Source of the DNA: Thermogutta sp.
GTDB lineage: Bacteria; Planctomycetota; Planctomycetia; Pirellulales; Thermoguttaceae
DNA: 17,922 bases
Reading direction: 5' to 3'
Assembly (NCBI RefSeq): GCF_014359955.1
Contig: NZ_JACIYL010000011.1
Coordinates: 1-17,922, forward strand
How positions within the stretch are numbered: the stretch's first letter is position 1; each line of letters starts with the position of its first letter. The notes beneath the pieces were generated by a model. That model worked only from the letters and a program-made list of their open reading frames with translations. It did no database searches and had not been told where the DNA came from. A program made the position numbers and the translations under genes. Shown here one piece after another: positions 1 through 9,200 of the stretch.

Positions 1-1
1 A

Positions 2-58
2 TATTGGGAGCCCTATTTGGACAACCAGTGGGAAGCGGTTAAGGATCTCATTCTCTAG
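2..58 (+). CDS. C-terminal end of an upstream gene (partial)
   Basis: The frame starting at base 2 reads YWEPYLDNQWEAVKDLIL and stops at TAG 56-58. The aromatic and acidic composition looks like a genuine protein C-terminus, and it has the same orientation as the tail genes that follow. Only 18 codons are visible, so no function can be assigned; by position it would be another virion protein. The 155 bases between this stop and the next start show no gene. They contain only a 10-base palindrome at 61-70. Confidence 0.4.
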   Translation, partial: YWEPYLDNQWEAVKDLIL

Positions 59-213
59 TTCCAGGCCTGGCACGCCCGTCGCTCCACGCTCTAGGGTTTT
101 TCCCGACTTCCGATCAAATTCCACTTGCCTTATCTCCCCCGGGACGGCCGATGTTTCGCGGAGACCGGCCGCCTGTCCCAACTTAAAGCGGCGTAGACGG
201 TAGAATCCCCTTT

Positions 214-1788
214 ATGGACCTCTACACGCCTTCTGCCGACAGCGGTTTCTTCAACCTCCTGGGAAAGCTCTTTGGCCTCGGCCGGGCGGTCGATGCGGCC
301 CGCACAGGGTCCGTCCTCACCAAAAGAAATGCCCTGGAGGCCGCCCTGGACCTCTTCCCCGAGGCCCAGAATGCCCTCTCGGCCCATAGCACCTGGGACT
401 CCGCCGGCAGCAATCTGGAGGGACAACTGACCGGTGTCGCTGTTGCCCTCCTGCGGCGCTACATCAGCGAAAAAGGCCTGGTCTTTCGCACAATCAATGA
501 TGCCCTGGAGACGCTCCGCCGGGACCTGGTTGCGGGCGGCTATTATTTCGCCAGTTCCACGAAGTCTTTAACGGTTACTCCCGCCACCGGCAACACGGGC
601 GACGTCCTGGTTGCCGTCAGCGACCGCAACACCTACGGCGAACCTGTCTGGATCTATCCCGAGTCGATCGTCCTGCGAAGTGATGGCAGCGCGATCAACG
701 TGAGTGCCGAGGCCCCAGTCTCCCGGGGAGATGCCTCCTGGCCCGGTGGCTCGGGGGCGTATTTCAGACTTCCCGTGAACACCTTCCAACAGTCCCTGCT
801 CCGCAATGCGGGCTTCGAGGTCGCTTCGGCCAATATCCCCGACGGCTGGACGATCCACACAGGCACCCCGGGGACGACCGTCCTGGTGACCGAACCGGAG
901 GAGCAGCAAATCACTATTTCCGGCAATCCCACGGGAGGCTATTTCGTCCTCACGTGGACCGATCCTTTGGGAAGGATTTTCCAGACCGAGCCGATCGGTT
1001 ACGCCCCGACGGCCAGTGAAATCCAGTCCGCTTTGCAGGGCATCCGCGGCCTGGAGGCGGTCACTGTGACGGGGACAAATCCGTTCACTGTCACCTTCGA
1101 GAAAACGCCGGGGGACATCAACCAGCTCGGGGCGATCAATAAACTCACTGGCGGCACGAGTCCCCAGGTCACGATCACAACGACCCGCCCGGGCGATGTC
1201 CTTTCCTACCGGGGACGAGCTCTCAAACTTGTCGGCAACGGCAGCGAGCAAACAACCCTCTATCAGATGGTCCGTCTGCAACCGGGGCGGGTCTATTTCC
1301 TGCTCGGCCGGGCCCGCCGTACCGCCACAGCAAGTGGCGAGATCCGCCTGGAGCTCCGCCGGGCTGTCAACGACACGCCCCTCTCCGATTCGGCTGGCAA
1401 TCTCAACCGGATCACGGTCTCTGTGAGCAGCCTCCCCAGCAACCAGCATACTGGGATTACAGGGAGTTTCCGGCTGCCGGCTGACTTCGAGGGCGGCACA
1501 GTGGCCCTAGTCATCACGGCGAGCACACCGATCCCCAATGGGCAAGCCGTGGGCCTGGATGAACTGGTGCTGGTAGAAGGCTCACGACTGTATCCCGGTG
1601 GGCCCTATATTGCGGTAGCCACGGGCTGGAAACCTTTTTCAGGGGATAGCTGGACGATCACTGCCTCAAACAACCTGGCTGGCAAGTGGGAATTGACATT
1701 GGAGCGGTTTCTTCAGTGGCGGTCGCGGATCGATCGATCGCCACCGGGATCAGGGACGACACAGATTCCAGACAGTCTCTTGGATTAG
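214..1788 (+). CDS. Phage virion/tail protein with interrupted carbohydrate-binding-like domain
   Basis: A 524-residue protein, probably a tail or other surface virion component. Residues 1-120 are mostly helical and resemble a virion-attachment region. From about N198 the motif NAGFE...PDGW matches the start of CBM4/9-type carbohydrate-binding modules. The matching later strands (ALKLVGNG..., then VYFLLGRARR...) appear only after about residue 330. Between them, roughly residues 232-325, lies a separate beta-rich unit (GGYFVLTWTDP ... IQSALQGIRG ... VTVTGTNPFTVTF ... LTGGTSPQVTITTT). This is a repeat type widely found in phage tail and bacterial surface proteins. No strong Shine-Dalgarno sequence precedes ATG 214; I keep this start because the sequence from MDLYTP on looks protein-like. 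The position just before the tail assembly chaperone is where a major tail protein often lies, but the domain content suggests a decorated or minor protein. Role is inferred. Confidence 0.7.
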   Translation: MDLYTPSADSGFFNLLGKLFGLGRAVDAARTGSVLTKRNALEAALDLFPEAQNALSAHSTWDSAGSNLEGQLTGVAVALLRRYISEKGLVFRTINDALETLRRDLVAGGYYFASSTKSLTVTPATGNTGDVLVAVSDRNTYGEPVWIYPESIVLRSDGSAINVSAEAPVSRGDASWPGGSGAYFRLPVNTFQQSLLRNAGFEVASANIPDGWTIHTGTPGTTVLVTEPEEQQITISGNPTGGYFVLTWTDPLGRIFQTEPIGYAPTASEIQSALQGIRGLEAVTVTGTNPFTVTFEKTPGDINQLGAINKLTGGTSPQVTITTTRPGDVLSYRGRALKLVGNGSEQTTLYQMVRLQPGRVYFLLGRARRTATASGEIRLELRRAVNDTPLSDSAGNLNRITVSVSSLPSNQHTGITGSFRLPADFEGGTVALVITASTPIPNGQAVGLDELVLVEGSRLYPGGPYIAVATGWKPFSGDSWTITASNNLAGKWELTLERFLQWRSRIDRSPPGSGTTQIPDSLLD

Positions 1789-1807
1789 GTTTCATGAGGA
1801 GGGTGCG

Positions 1808-1927
1808 ATGCCAACTCTGTGGGGCCACAACGAAGATGTGACGACGACCACGACGACGCCGTTTCCGGGATTCGACGGAACGACGAGCACGACGGAGATT
1901 CCGGCAGAGCAGGAGGGAGAGGACTGA
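1808..1927 (+). CDS. Small Thr-rich peptide (39 aa)
   Basis: ATG 1808 follows a good Shine-Dalgarno sequence (GAGGAGG, about 6 bases upstream). It opens a 39-codon frame, MPTLWGHNEDV, then six threonines, PFPGFDG, a TTSTTEIP stretch and an acidic end. The stop TGA shares one base with the ATG of the next gene, the same tight coupling seen through the module. The Thr runs resemble the Ser/Thr stalks of the giant protein at 6256-10116, suggesting a small virion or secreted component subject to the same modification. No family is recognised. A leader whose main purpose is translational coupling to the chaperone gene is an alternative. Confidence 0.55.
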   Translation: MPTLWGHNEDVTTTTTTPFPGFDGTTSTTEIPAEQEGED

Positions 1928-2286
1928 TGTGGCCATTCCGGAAGCGGCGTCTCCTTTTTCGCTATCACAATGGTGAGAAGTGGGTGGCGGCGGATCCGCT
2001 CCCCCTTTTTCGTCGGATCACGAAGGAGGCCGACCGATTGGTGGTCCTGGCGGCCGCCTTCGACGAGCAGAAGGATCCCGAAGCAGAGGAGTTCGTGAGC
2101 CTCGTCGCAGAGATCTTTGGACTCCGCCGCTACGATCCGCAGACCGGCCGCGGGCTCACCGACGCCGAAATCGCGGCGGTGTTCCAGCAGTTCGACGCCT
2201 TTTTGCAGGAGGTCCGGGAACGTTTTTTCCCTGGATCGACCTCGCAGCCCGCTTCGGCTGGGGGGTCATCCAATTCGCCGACCTGA
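1927..2286 (+). CDS. Tail assembly chaperone, short (zero-frame) form
   Basis: A 119-residue protein starting MWPFRKRR at an ATG that overlaps the previous stop. It has an acidic helical body (DEQKDPEAEEFVSLVAEIFGL, followed by LTDAEIAAVFQQFDAFLQEVRERFF) and a low-complexity Ser/Ala end. Position, size and composition fit the G-type tail assembly chaperone of long-tailed phages, which binds the tape measure protein before tail tube assembly. The assignment rests on the next gene being tape-measure-like and on a -1 frameshift signal near the 3' end (see the 2223-2267 entry). That combination is the hallmark of the lambda G/GT system and its relatives. Sequence similarity to any named family is not obvious by eye. 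Confidence 0.65.
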   Translation: MWPFRKRRLLFRYHNGEKWVAADPLPLFRRITKEADRLVVLAAAFDEQKDPEAEEFVSLVAEIFGLRRYDPQTGRGLTDAEIAAVFQQFDAFLQEVRERFFPGSTSQPASAGGSSNSPT

Positions 2287-2498
2287 GTCCGCGGGATCCC
2301 CGCTGGCCGCTCGCATTGGAGATGGCACAAAGGCGGATGTTATGGAGGGACGCCTGGCCAGTGTTTAAAGGGATCAGCATGGCCTTCGGCGAGATCCCCA
2401 AGGAGGCGTTTGAGGCAATCAGTCACGACGAGGAGGAGGCGGCCAGCGCGTACGAGTTGTACCAGGCCTATCGGAGGCTCGAAGGGGATGCTCAGTGA
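1927..2498 (+). CDS. Tail assembly chaperone, -1 frameshifted long form (GT-like)
   Basis: Slippage by one base at 2223-2229 would join 101 zero-frame codons to 89 codons of the overlapping frame. That frame stays open from before the slip site to TGA 2496-2498, giving a product of about 190 residues. The extension reads PWIDLAARFGWGVIQFADL and goes on to an acidic helical end (EEEAASAYELYQAYRRLEGDAQ). It has normal protein composition and lacks its own convincing start codon with a ribosome site just before it. Its end overlaps the start of the tape-measure-like gene by 11 bases. In lambda-type phages the minority GT form bridges the tape measure and the tail tube subunits. The fusion is inferred from sequence, not proven. 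Confidence 0.6.
2223..2267 (+). promoter_or_regulatory. Programmed -1 ribosomal frameshift signal
   Basis: The slippery heptamer T TTT TTC (2223-2229) is correctly phased to the chaperone frame (CGT TTT TTC), so both tRNAs can re-pair after a -1 slip. After an 8-base spacer a stem-loop follows: 2238-2249 pairs with 2256-2267 over 12 positions with one G-G mismatch and one G-U pair, around a 6-base loop. Heptamer type, spacer length and stem strength all agree with known -1 frameshift sites. Confidence 0.65.
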
Positions 2499-3891
2499 GT
2501 TTGCGGCCATCGTCGACGAAGTCGTCCGCGGGGCGGAGGAGCTCCGCAAGGCCCTCATCCGCGCCGAAGGGGAACTCGCCCGCACGGCCGCCTCACTCAA
2601 GGCCTCGTCCCCGCTTCCCCAAACGAGCAACGTCCTCAACCTAGACACACTCCAGAAGATCAATGCCCGCGAGATCTCGGAGGCTTTGTTAGCTACTGCG
2701 TCGACTCGTTTCGCGAAATCAGCCCAAGGGGAAGGGCGGATCCAAGAACAAGCGACTGAACCGCGGAGTACCACTCAAGATCTGGCCAAGACCAATCAGG
2801 CCCTCTCCGAACAACTCCAGAAGATCCAGCCGACGATCGAACAGATCGCCGCCCGCTTGGCGGAGCGGCGCCACGAGCCGGCCGGACCGCAGACCCAGCG
2901 GGTCGCCCAACAAGTGACCCAGCCACGCGAGCCGACGGCCACGACGACGGTGCGGCGGATCCAGGAAACGCGGCTGCGGCCGTTGCGGTCGGGAGAACGT
3001 CGCTATCGTCCGGTACGCGAACGGACCGTCTCGCCCCTGCAGAGACTGCTCCAGACCAGGCGGGGCCGGGTCTGGCGGTGGCAGCTCGAGCGGAGTCGAT
3101 CGCCCCTTCGCCGCTACGTGGGACAAGCCCTCAGCCGTTATGCCGAGCGGGGCAATGCCCGCCGGCTGTTTCTGGAGTTGTCGCGGGCCCCGGCGGCGAT
3201 GCGGGCGCCCCAGGCGGTCCAGCAGGCCGCCCGGGCGGGGATGACGGCCCAGCAGCTGGCCCGCGGGGCCCAGATGGTGGGGATGGTGGGACGCGTCGGG
3301 GGGATGGCGGCCACCGCGGCAGGGATTGCAACGGGGCCTGTGGGCATCGCGGTGATGGCCGCGGTGGCGATCGGGACGGCATTTGTTAAGGCGGCCGAAG
3401 CGGTCTGGAAATTCGTCCGCAGCCAGGATGAGGCCGTTCATGAAATTCAAAGGTTCGTAAGCAACTTCGCCCAGGTGCATGCAGGCTTCGCGCAACTTCA
3501 GGCCCAGTATCAGGTGGCCCGGCTCCAGGAGGCACGCCGCATGGCCGAGCGGACCTACGGCACAACGGCCCTTGCCGCCAGGGCCGCGGAACGATACCGC
3601 AGGGAAGGTGAGGAATTACGGGCCTTGCAGCAGAATCTCCACAATCTGTGGCAGGTTGGCAAACTCCAACTCGCCGAAGTGACGAAGATTGCCACGGGCA
3701 TTAAGACGCTGGAAAAGCTGGCAGGTCCGATCAATAACGCCATTGAGGCATTCATGCTCTTTCTGGGGGTGGATACGCGTCCCAAACCACCACCTTTCCA
3801 GGAGTGGCTCGACCCCTATCGCCGGGCCCGGGTACAGATGCCGCAGCGTCAGGCCCCCGCGGCCCCCTTCAATCGCGGTCCGAAGAAGTAA
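2488..3891 (+). CDS. Tape-measure-like tail protein
   Basis: A 467-residue protein. ATG 2488 (MLSEFAAIVDEVV) was chosen over the longer frame because it follows a GAAGGGG ribosome site and overlaps the chaperone extension by only 11 bases. Residues 1-150 are a long amphipathic helix or coiled coil (EELRKALIRAEGELARTAASL, TNQALSEQLQKIQPTIEQ). A strongly basic Arg-rich stretch follows (about 150-230). Next comes a Gly/Ala/Val-rich hydrophobic block at about 263-310, long enough to span a membrane, and then more helix and a Pro-rich end. Helical rod plus a central hydrophobic segment directly after a frameshifted chaperone is typical of tape measure proteins. If so, the short length predicts a short tail (of the order of 70 nm at about 1.5 angstrom per residue). 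A minor tail protein is an alternative. Confidence 0.6.
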   Translation: MLSEFAAIVDEVVRGAEELRKALIRAEGELARTAASLKASSPLPQTSNVLNLDTLQKINAREISEALLATASTRFAKSAQGEGRIQEQATEPRSTTQDLAKTNQALSEQLQKIQPTIEQIAARLAERRHEPAGPQTQRVAQQVTQPREPTATTTVRRIQETRLRPLRSGERRYRPVRERTVSPLQRLLQTRRGRVWRWQLERSRSPLRRYVGQALSRYAERGNARRLFLELSRAPAAMRAPQAVQQAARAGMTAQQLARGAQMVGMVGRVGGMAATAAGIATGPVGIAVMAAVAIGTAFVKAAEAVWKFVRSQDEAVHEIQRFVSNFAQVHAGFAQLQAQYQVARLQEARRMAERTYGTTALAARAAERYRREGEELRALQQNLHNLWQVGKLQLAEVTKIATGIKTLEKLAGPINNAIEAFMLFLGVDTRPKPPPFQEWLDPYRRARVQMPQRQAPAAPFNRGPKK

Positions 3892-5774
3892 TGATCGTCG
3901 TCGAGTACAACAATATCCGACTAGAAAACGTGATCACCCGCGGTTTCCGGCAGGAAGTGGTCTACGATCCGTCGGGAACAGACCATTTCTTTGTCCGTTA
4001 TACCCTGGAATTCGAAGGGCTCATCACGGGATTCCGGCGTGGGCAGTACGCTGCCTGCGAGATGATGGGTGTTCCCGTGATCGCGCACGCGTTGTGGAAG
4101 GACATTCGCCATGCCCTCATGGATCCCCGCCATGTCCTGGAGGTGAAAGGGGCCTTCAAGGACGGCGATCAGGTCAACTGGCTGACCCTCTTCCGGTGCG
4201 TTCCCGAGCGGATCAATCCCCAGGACCCCGATCGCGATCTCGGACATGGCCCCAAGCCGATCCATTTGGAGACCCTGGGCAGCATCGGCGGACGGGCCCT
4301 TAAAGTTCGCTGGCAGGTCCAGTGCGAAAAATTGGACTTCCTAAAAGACCTCAGTTATTCGGAACGGATTCATTTCGAAAAGGAATTCGCCGATCTGCAA
4401 ACGGTCCTCGATAATCGCTGGTCCGTCGAGGAAGAGCTGGACAGCAATTTTTATCTCACCCGCACGATCCGCGGGTCACTGCGATTGTCGCGGCCTGTTG
4501 CGCGCATCGGCTTCGACTACCGCTGGATCACGGTCCCCGCCCTGGAGGCGGGATTCAAACGCCAGCGGTTCCGCTATGCCGTGAAGGAAGATGGCCTGAC
4601 CTGCGAATATGAAGTCGTCGATCGGCAGGTCCACACGGCCGCCCCTTGGCCCGCCACCGAGATGCGTGTCACCAACAGTAAATCCACCGAACTGGGCATG
4701 CACTACCGCGGGCACTGTCAGGTCGATCTCATCGGACCACCTCACGTCCCGCGCAAGGCCCTTGTCATCCGGGCGATTCAGATCATGGATGCCCTCACGA
4801 AGTTCCTGTCAAGAAACTTGATGAACGATAAGTTTCTCAACTGGCTCCCCGTTCGGATTCAACTCACCGAATACATTGGCGAAGTGAACCAGGTCTCGGG
4901 TTCCATCGAATACCAGTTCTCGCCGGGCACCGATCTCACGGAAGCGGAACAGCAATTCGTCAACAACTACAAAGAACTGGGGAATGATCTCGACCTATCG
5001 GCCCAGCCGTGGCCCATTCCCGGTCTGGGCGTTCCGCCGCATCCCCAGTACGATCCCAATCTCTCCTGGATGCCGGCCCCTTACGGCTACAACACCTGGG
5101 GCGGGGAGAGGGATCCTGCCGCGGTCGCCATCTTCCAGTGCTATTTGCAGAGGCCCTACCATCCCTGGCATGCCACCGGTTGGTGGCCTGCCCCCCAGGG
5201 CGCTCCCGAAGAGGTTACCCGCCCGGCCGTGGAAGAGGTCTCCGTGCAACGAGTGAAACCGGGAGACCTTATTGTTCCCGAGGAAGAACGCAAATTCTCG
5301 CCTAGCCACCAGACGGCCATGTACACCTACTGCCGGATGGTGTCCACCTATAGGATCTCCCGCCGCCGAATGGTGTTCGATCGACTGTCCGCCGATGACG
5401 AAGCCGCGCAGACAGTCGTCGTGCAGCTTGGACACAGCACGGCCCGCCGGGTCATCGTCATTGACGCCGAACGCCACGGCCAGCACCCCGAATTACCGGC
5501 ACCCGTCGATTACACGGATGACAACGGCGTGAAGGGGTACCTGCTCGATTATTCGATCGACCTTCTGCCGCCGGCCGTGTCCCCGGCGGGAGACGGCTGG
5601 ATTTACCGGGCCCGGGCCAGATACGTCTACGCCCTGGATCGGGCACCACCCGAGAAGTCGGCTGTCTGGCCTGTCGGCCGCATGCCGCACACGGCGGCCA
5701 CGGACAGCGGATTCAAACCCGAGGACGTCTTCACCGAGGACATTGGACCCAATCCCTCGCCATCGCCGTCATAA
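3891..5774 (+). CDS. Large tail/baseplate protein, unknown family
   Basis: A 627-residue protein beginning MIVVEYNNIRLENVITRGF at an ATG that shares one base with the previous TAA. The upstream extension of the frame is discarded. It opens with beta-rich sequence like a virion-ring domain (YNNIRLENV...FFVRYTLEFEGLI). A mixed alpha/beta central part follows, then at about residues 385-455 a Pro/Trp/Tyr-rich linker, then a second folded domain running to the end. Placement between the tape-measure-like gene and the giant fibre-like protein suggests a distal tail, hub or baseplate component. I do not recognise the family and give no enzymatic role. Confidence 0.55.
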   Translation: MIVVEYNNIRLENVITRGFRQEVVYDPSGTDHFFVRYTLEFEGLITGFRRGQYAACEMMGVPVIAHALWKDIRHALMDPRHVLEVKGAFKDGDQVNWLTLFRCVPERINPQDPDRDLGHGPKPIHLETLGSIGGRALKVRWQVQCEKLDFLKDLSYSERIHFEKEFADLQTVLDNRWSVEEELDSNFYLTRTIRGSLRLSRPVARIGFDYRWITVPALEAGFKRQRFRYAVKEDGLTCEYEVVDRQVHTAAPWPATEMRVTNSKSTELGMHYRGHCQVDLIGPPHVPRKALVIRAIQIMDALTKFLSRNLMNDKFLNWLPVRIQLTEYIGEVNQVSGSIEYQFSPGTDLTEAEQQFVNNYKELGNDLDLSAQPWPIPGLGVPPHPQYDPNLSWMPAPYGYNTWGGERDPAAVAIFQCYLQRPYHPWHATGWWPAPQGAPEEVTRPAVEEVSVQRVKPGDLIVPEEERKFSPSHQTAMYTYCRMVSTYRISRRRMVFDRLSADDEAAQTVVVQLGHSTARRVIVIDAERHGQHPELPAPVDYTDDNGVKGYLLDYSIDLLPPAVSPAGDGWIYRARARYVYALDRAPPEKSAVWPVGRMPHTAATDSGFKPEDVFTEDIGPNPSPSPS

Positions 5775-5776
5775 CC

Positions 5777-6259
5777 ATGGCCACTGACGTCACGCAAATC
5801 GATGTCCTTGAGTGGGTTCTCCAGCACCTGCGGAGCGAGCTCGCGCTGAGCGAGAACACCTGCTTTCTCGCCGCCGATGACCTCGCCCCGATGGAGTTGC
5901 CACCAGCTCCCGTCTTCGTCACCGTGACACCCCTGGAAGGGCATTTCGAGGTTGAGGAACAGAGCGTAGAGAACACCATCGAGGAGTGGACCTTCCGCGT
6001 GAGACTGTACATGCGGATTGCACGCGACCGCAGCGGCAGCGACCACAATCGCCTTTTGCATCCGACCGATGGCGTTCTTGCGTGGAAGCGGCGGATTCTG
6101 CGGGCCCTCTGCGGCCAGCATCTTGTGCAGTGGAATGTGGGCAGGACAATCGCGGCCGTGTCCTGCACCCGGATGGTATGGCTTCAGGGCCAGCGCGGCG
6201 ACCTGCACTATGCCAGTCTGGCCATTGATTTTCTCATCCCCATATCCTGGAACCTGTGA
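5777..6259 (+). CDS. Small tail protein, unknown (possibly terminator/completion-like)
   Basis: A 160-residue protein. ATG 5777 lies 3 bases after the previous stop. Its end overlaps the GTG start of the next gene by four bases (GTGA). Features are an N-terminal helix (IDVLEWVLQHLRSEL), a central strand pair (FVTVTPLEGHFEVEE ... WTFRVRLYMRI), a Lys/Arg-rich helix (WKRRILRALCG) and a final strand set. Size and alternating beta-alpha pattern recall tail terminator or tail completion proteins, which cap the tail tube, although those genes usually precede the tape measure gene. Assignment beyond 'tail module protein' is weak. Confidence 0.5.
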   Translation: MATDVTQIDVLEWVLQHLRSELALSENTCFLAADDLAPMELPPAPVFVTVTPLEGHFEVEEQSVENTIEEWTFRVRLYMRIARDRSGSDHNRLLHPTDGVLAWKRRILRALCGQHLVQWNVGRTIAAVSCTRMVWLQGQRGDLHYASLAIDFLIPISWNL

Positions 6260-9200
6260 GCGATAAGATCATCTTCACCATTAACGATCTGGCGTGCATC
6301 CTCCGGCCCGCGGATCGGCGGGCCCAGGCCTGGTTCCGCCGTCACTGGCCACCGGGATACTGGCCCTATGTGGCTCCGCCCGCCAGTCCATTTTCCCCGA
6401 ACTATCTCTGGCTTTCCGAGATCGGAACGCGGCCGCTGGGCGGCTGGTCCACGTTTCGCTGGGCGGACAGACTGCCGCGACGATGGGAACTCAATACGTT
6501 GTGGATTCCCACGGGGGCCTCACGATTTACGATTGGGCTGTTTCTCATCGACGGCCAGTCGGCACGCGAGATCTACAAGCAAATCCAGGAATCTAGTGGC
6601 AACACCGGCGTTATTTTTTATTTCGAGCACGGAGAAGATGGATACGCTCAGGTCCTGTGGGTCCTCGATCTGGTGCCGGTCGTGGCCCACGAGACGCTCG
6701 ATAAAGCCCCACAAGAGGACGCCGGCGACGAACTCTACCTGCTTGTCCTCGTGGACGATCGCTACTTCTGGCAGTTTGTTTACATTCCACTCGATCGCCC
6801 CAGGCGGTGGGGCGAGATCATCGAGACACTCCAGGAGACACTCCAGGCGAAAGTCCGTTTCTGGACCCCCGAAGGGGACATCGTTGATTACGATGAGATC
6901 ACCGCGGCCGATCTCGATCGGTTTCCTGACCTGGAAGCCGACATCCATGCCACCAGCACCACCACCAGCCGCGTGTGCACCACTTCGACAAGCACGTCCT
7001 CCACCAGCAGCACCTCAACGAGTTCGACATCCAGCACAACGAGCACGAGCACCACAACCACGCTGCCGCCCATTCTTCCCGATCCGGAAGGCTGGACGAC
7101 TCCCGGCCAGCCGGCCACGGTGATTCTCGACGCCCTCGCCGCCGGACTGGGATATGTCGTCGGCTCTGTGTTCTGGTGGTCTGGCGGAATTCACTACATC
7201 GAGCTGACGAAGAAACGATTCTTCGCCGACAGTGAGCAGAAAAAAACACTCCATATCCTGGCTGGCCGCAGCGACGGAAAGGCCGACACGCACTATCAGC
7301 CACGCAATCTCCGCCTGAGCTGGCCGGTCTGCAGCCCTTCCGGACGCTACCTCAAGTTCCGGACCCTCGATGACACGCTCGATTCTGGGACTGGCCAGCG
7401 TTCCTACCAGACAACGGGCTGCAACCTGTCGGAGGACTGCGCGCGGGCGATCCTCAAGCGGATCCGCAAGATTCAGGAGATCACTTCGCCGAGCCTCAGC
7501 ACGCTCACTCTCCCTCTCAGCGACGCGCCCCAAATTCTGGCCGAGCCGTACGCCGACATCGACTGGCTGCAACTAGACGTGAACCGCGGCCGGATTCTTG
7601 TGGCCGCCCAACATGCGGCGGTGGAACCGGCCCTCTACAGTCTGACCTGCCGCGATTCGCAAGGGGGCACGACAAGCACCACAGCCGTTCCTGGCTGGGG
7701 ACAGAGCGGCTGCGAGCCGTGCACCTGCACCTGGGAGTGCGTCGATGGAGAGGCGCGGATCAAGGAAAGCACCTGCCCCGAAGGCTGCGAGTGTGCCCCG
7801 CAGCCGAAACGCTGCGAAGATGAGAATTGGGAGCTGGTAGTTCCTTGTGTCACGACGACGACACCTCCCTGCAGCGGCACCTGTCACTGGCAATGGGACG
7901 ATCAAAACAAGGCCTGGACGCTGGTTAACGGTCAATGTTCCGAAGGGTGTCTGTGTGCGTCACCGCAATTCTGCGGGGACGGGGATTGTGCCTACGCCTC
8001 GACGTTCTGCGTGAAGGCGGACAGTCAACCCCCCAATCCCATCTGTACGACAAGTTCACCGACAAGCAGCACGAGCACTTCCAGTCCGGGAAGCACGACT
8101 CCCTGCCCCTATCCGCCTGGCCATCCGTGCTGTCCCGAGACCTGGACGACAACCACCACGCCCCGGCCGGAGTGCTGTTGTCCCGATAGCGGGACTGTTT
8201 GTGGCGGATGCCAGTGGAAGGCGGTCATTGGTATCGGCGGAGGTCTGAGCTGGGTCATCGCGAATTCTGATTGCTGTCCCGACTGCGGATGTGCGTATCC
8301 GACACGGATGCCGCGCGACCAGTGCGACATCGAACACACTCCCTGCAGTCAGCGTCCGCCTGTGATCACCACCCCATGCCCGCCCTGCGCCGGCGGATGC
8401 GAATGGGTCTGGTCCATCACCTGGCAACGATGGGTAAAAACCCGCGAGTCCTGTACCCGTTCCGGTCCGTTCTGCCCCTGTCCAGATGGACAGGAGTGCC
8501 AGAAGTGCCTCTGTGATCCACCGTCGCAGTCGCCCGCGGATCCCTCCTGCCACAACCTCGCCTACACACCCTGTCACTGCGTCTGCGGCACGACCCCCTG
8601 GCCGTGGCCGTGCCCGCCACCGCCGACAACGCGGCCGCCGACCACAAGCACGACCCCGGGTTGTGGCAGTCGCTGCCTGATGCGGTGGGATGGATCGGGG
8701 TGGAATCCCGTCGGCCCTCCCTGCCCGGGGAATTGCCCCTGTGCGACACCGCCGGTTGCTGGCAGCCAGGTCGGAGAGTGCCGCGAATCGGTGTGTGTCC
8801 CGGGAACCACCAGTAGCACCTCCACCAGCTCCACCAGCTCGACGACCACCAGCACGACGACGACAAGCTCCACGACGACCACCACGGCCTGTCCGGGCTA
8901 TTGCCTCTACGGGGCCACCGATACAGGCGTCTACCTCATTTCCAATCAGTGCCAGTCGGGATGCCAGTGTGCTCCGGCCCCCTGCACCGAGGTCCTGCCC
9001 GGGCAAACGGTCGTGGTCGGCTGCCTGACAGCAGGCCAGGCCGCCACCACAACGACCTGCAGTTGCTATGGCTACTGCGAGTATCTGGATCCGTTCATCG
9101 TGGACCAGCGCTGCGCCCCGGGCTGCCGCTGCAAGCCCCTTCCCTGCGACGGTTCACAGACACGGGGCATCGTCGGCTGCGAACCGGTGACCGGCACAAC

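Noticed and set aside
61..70. Perfect 10-base palindrome CCAGGCCTGG
   Set aside because: Has no loop or T-run and is short enough to be chance in GC-rich DNA.
568..1449. 293-residue minus-strand frame opposite the first virion gene
   Set aside because: Arg/Asp/Gly-rich composition is typical of antisense reading of GC-rich coding DNA, and the plus-strand frame has recognisable domains.
2719..3495. 258-residue minus-strand frame opposite the tape-measure-like gene
   Set aside because: His/Arg/Pro-rich shadow; the plus frame has coiled-coil and hydrophobic segments and fits the tail gene order.
7015..7572. 185-residue minus-strand frame opposite the giant protein
   Set aside because: Shadow of the plus-strand gene, without ribosome site or domain-like sequence. 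Val-rich antisense frames opposite the Thr stalks were rejected likewise.
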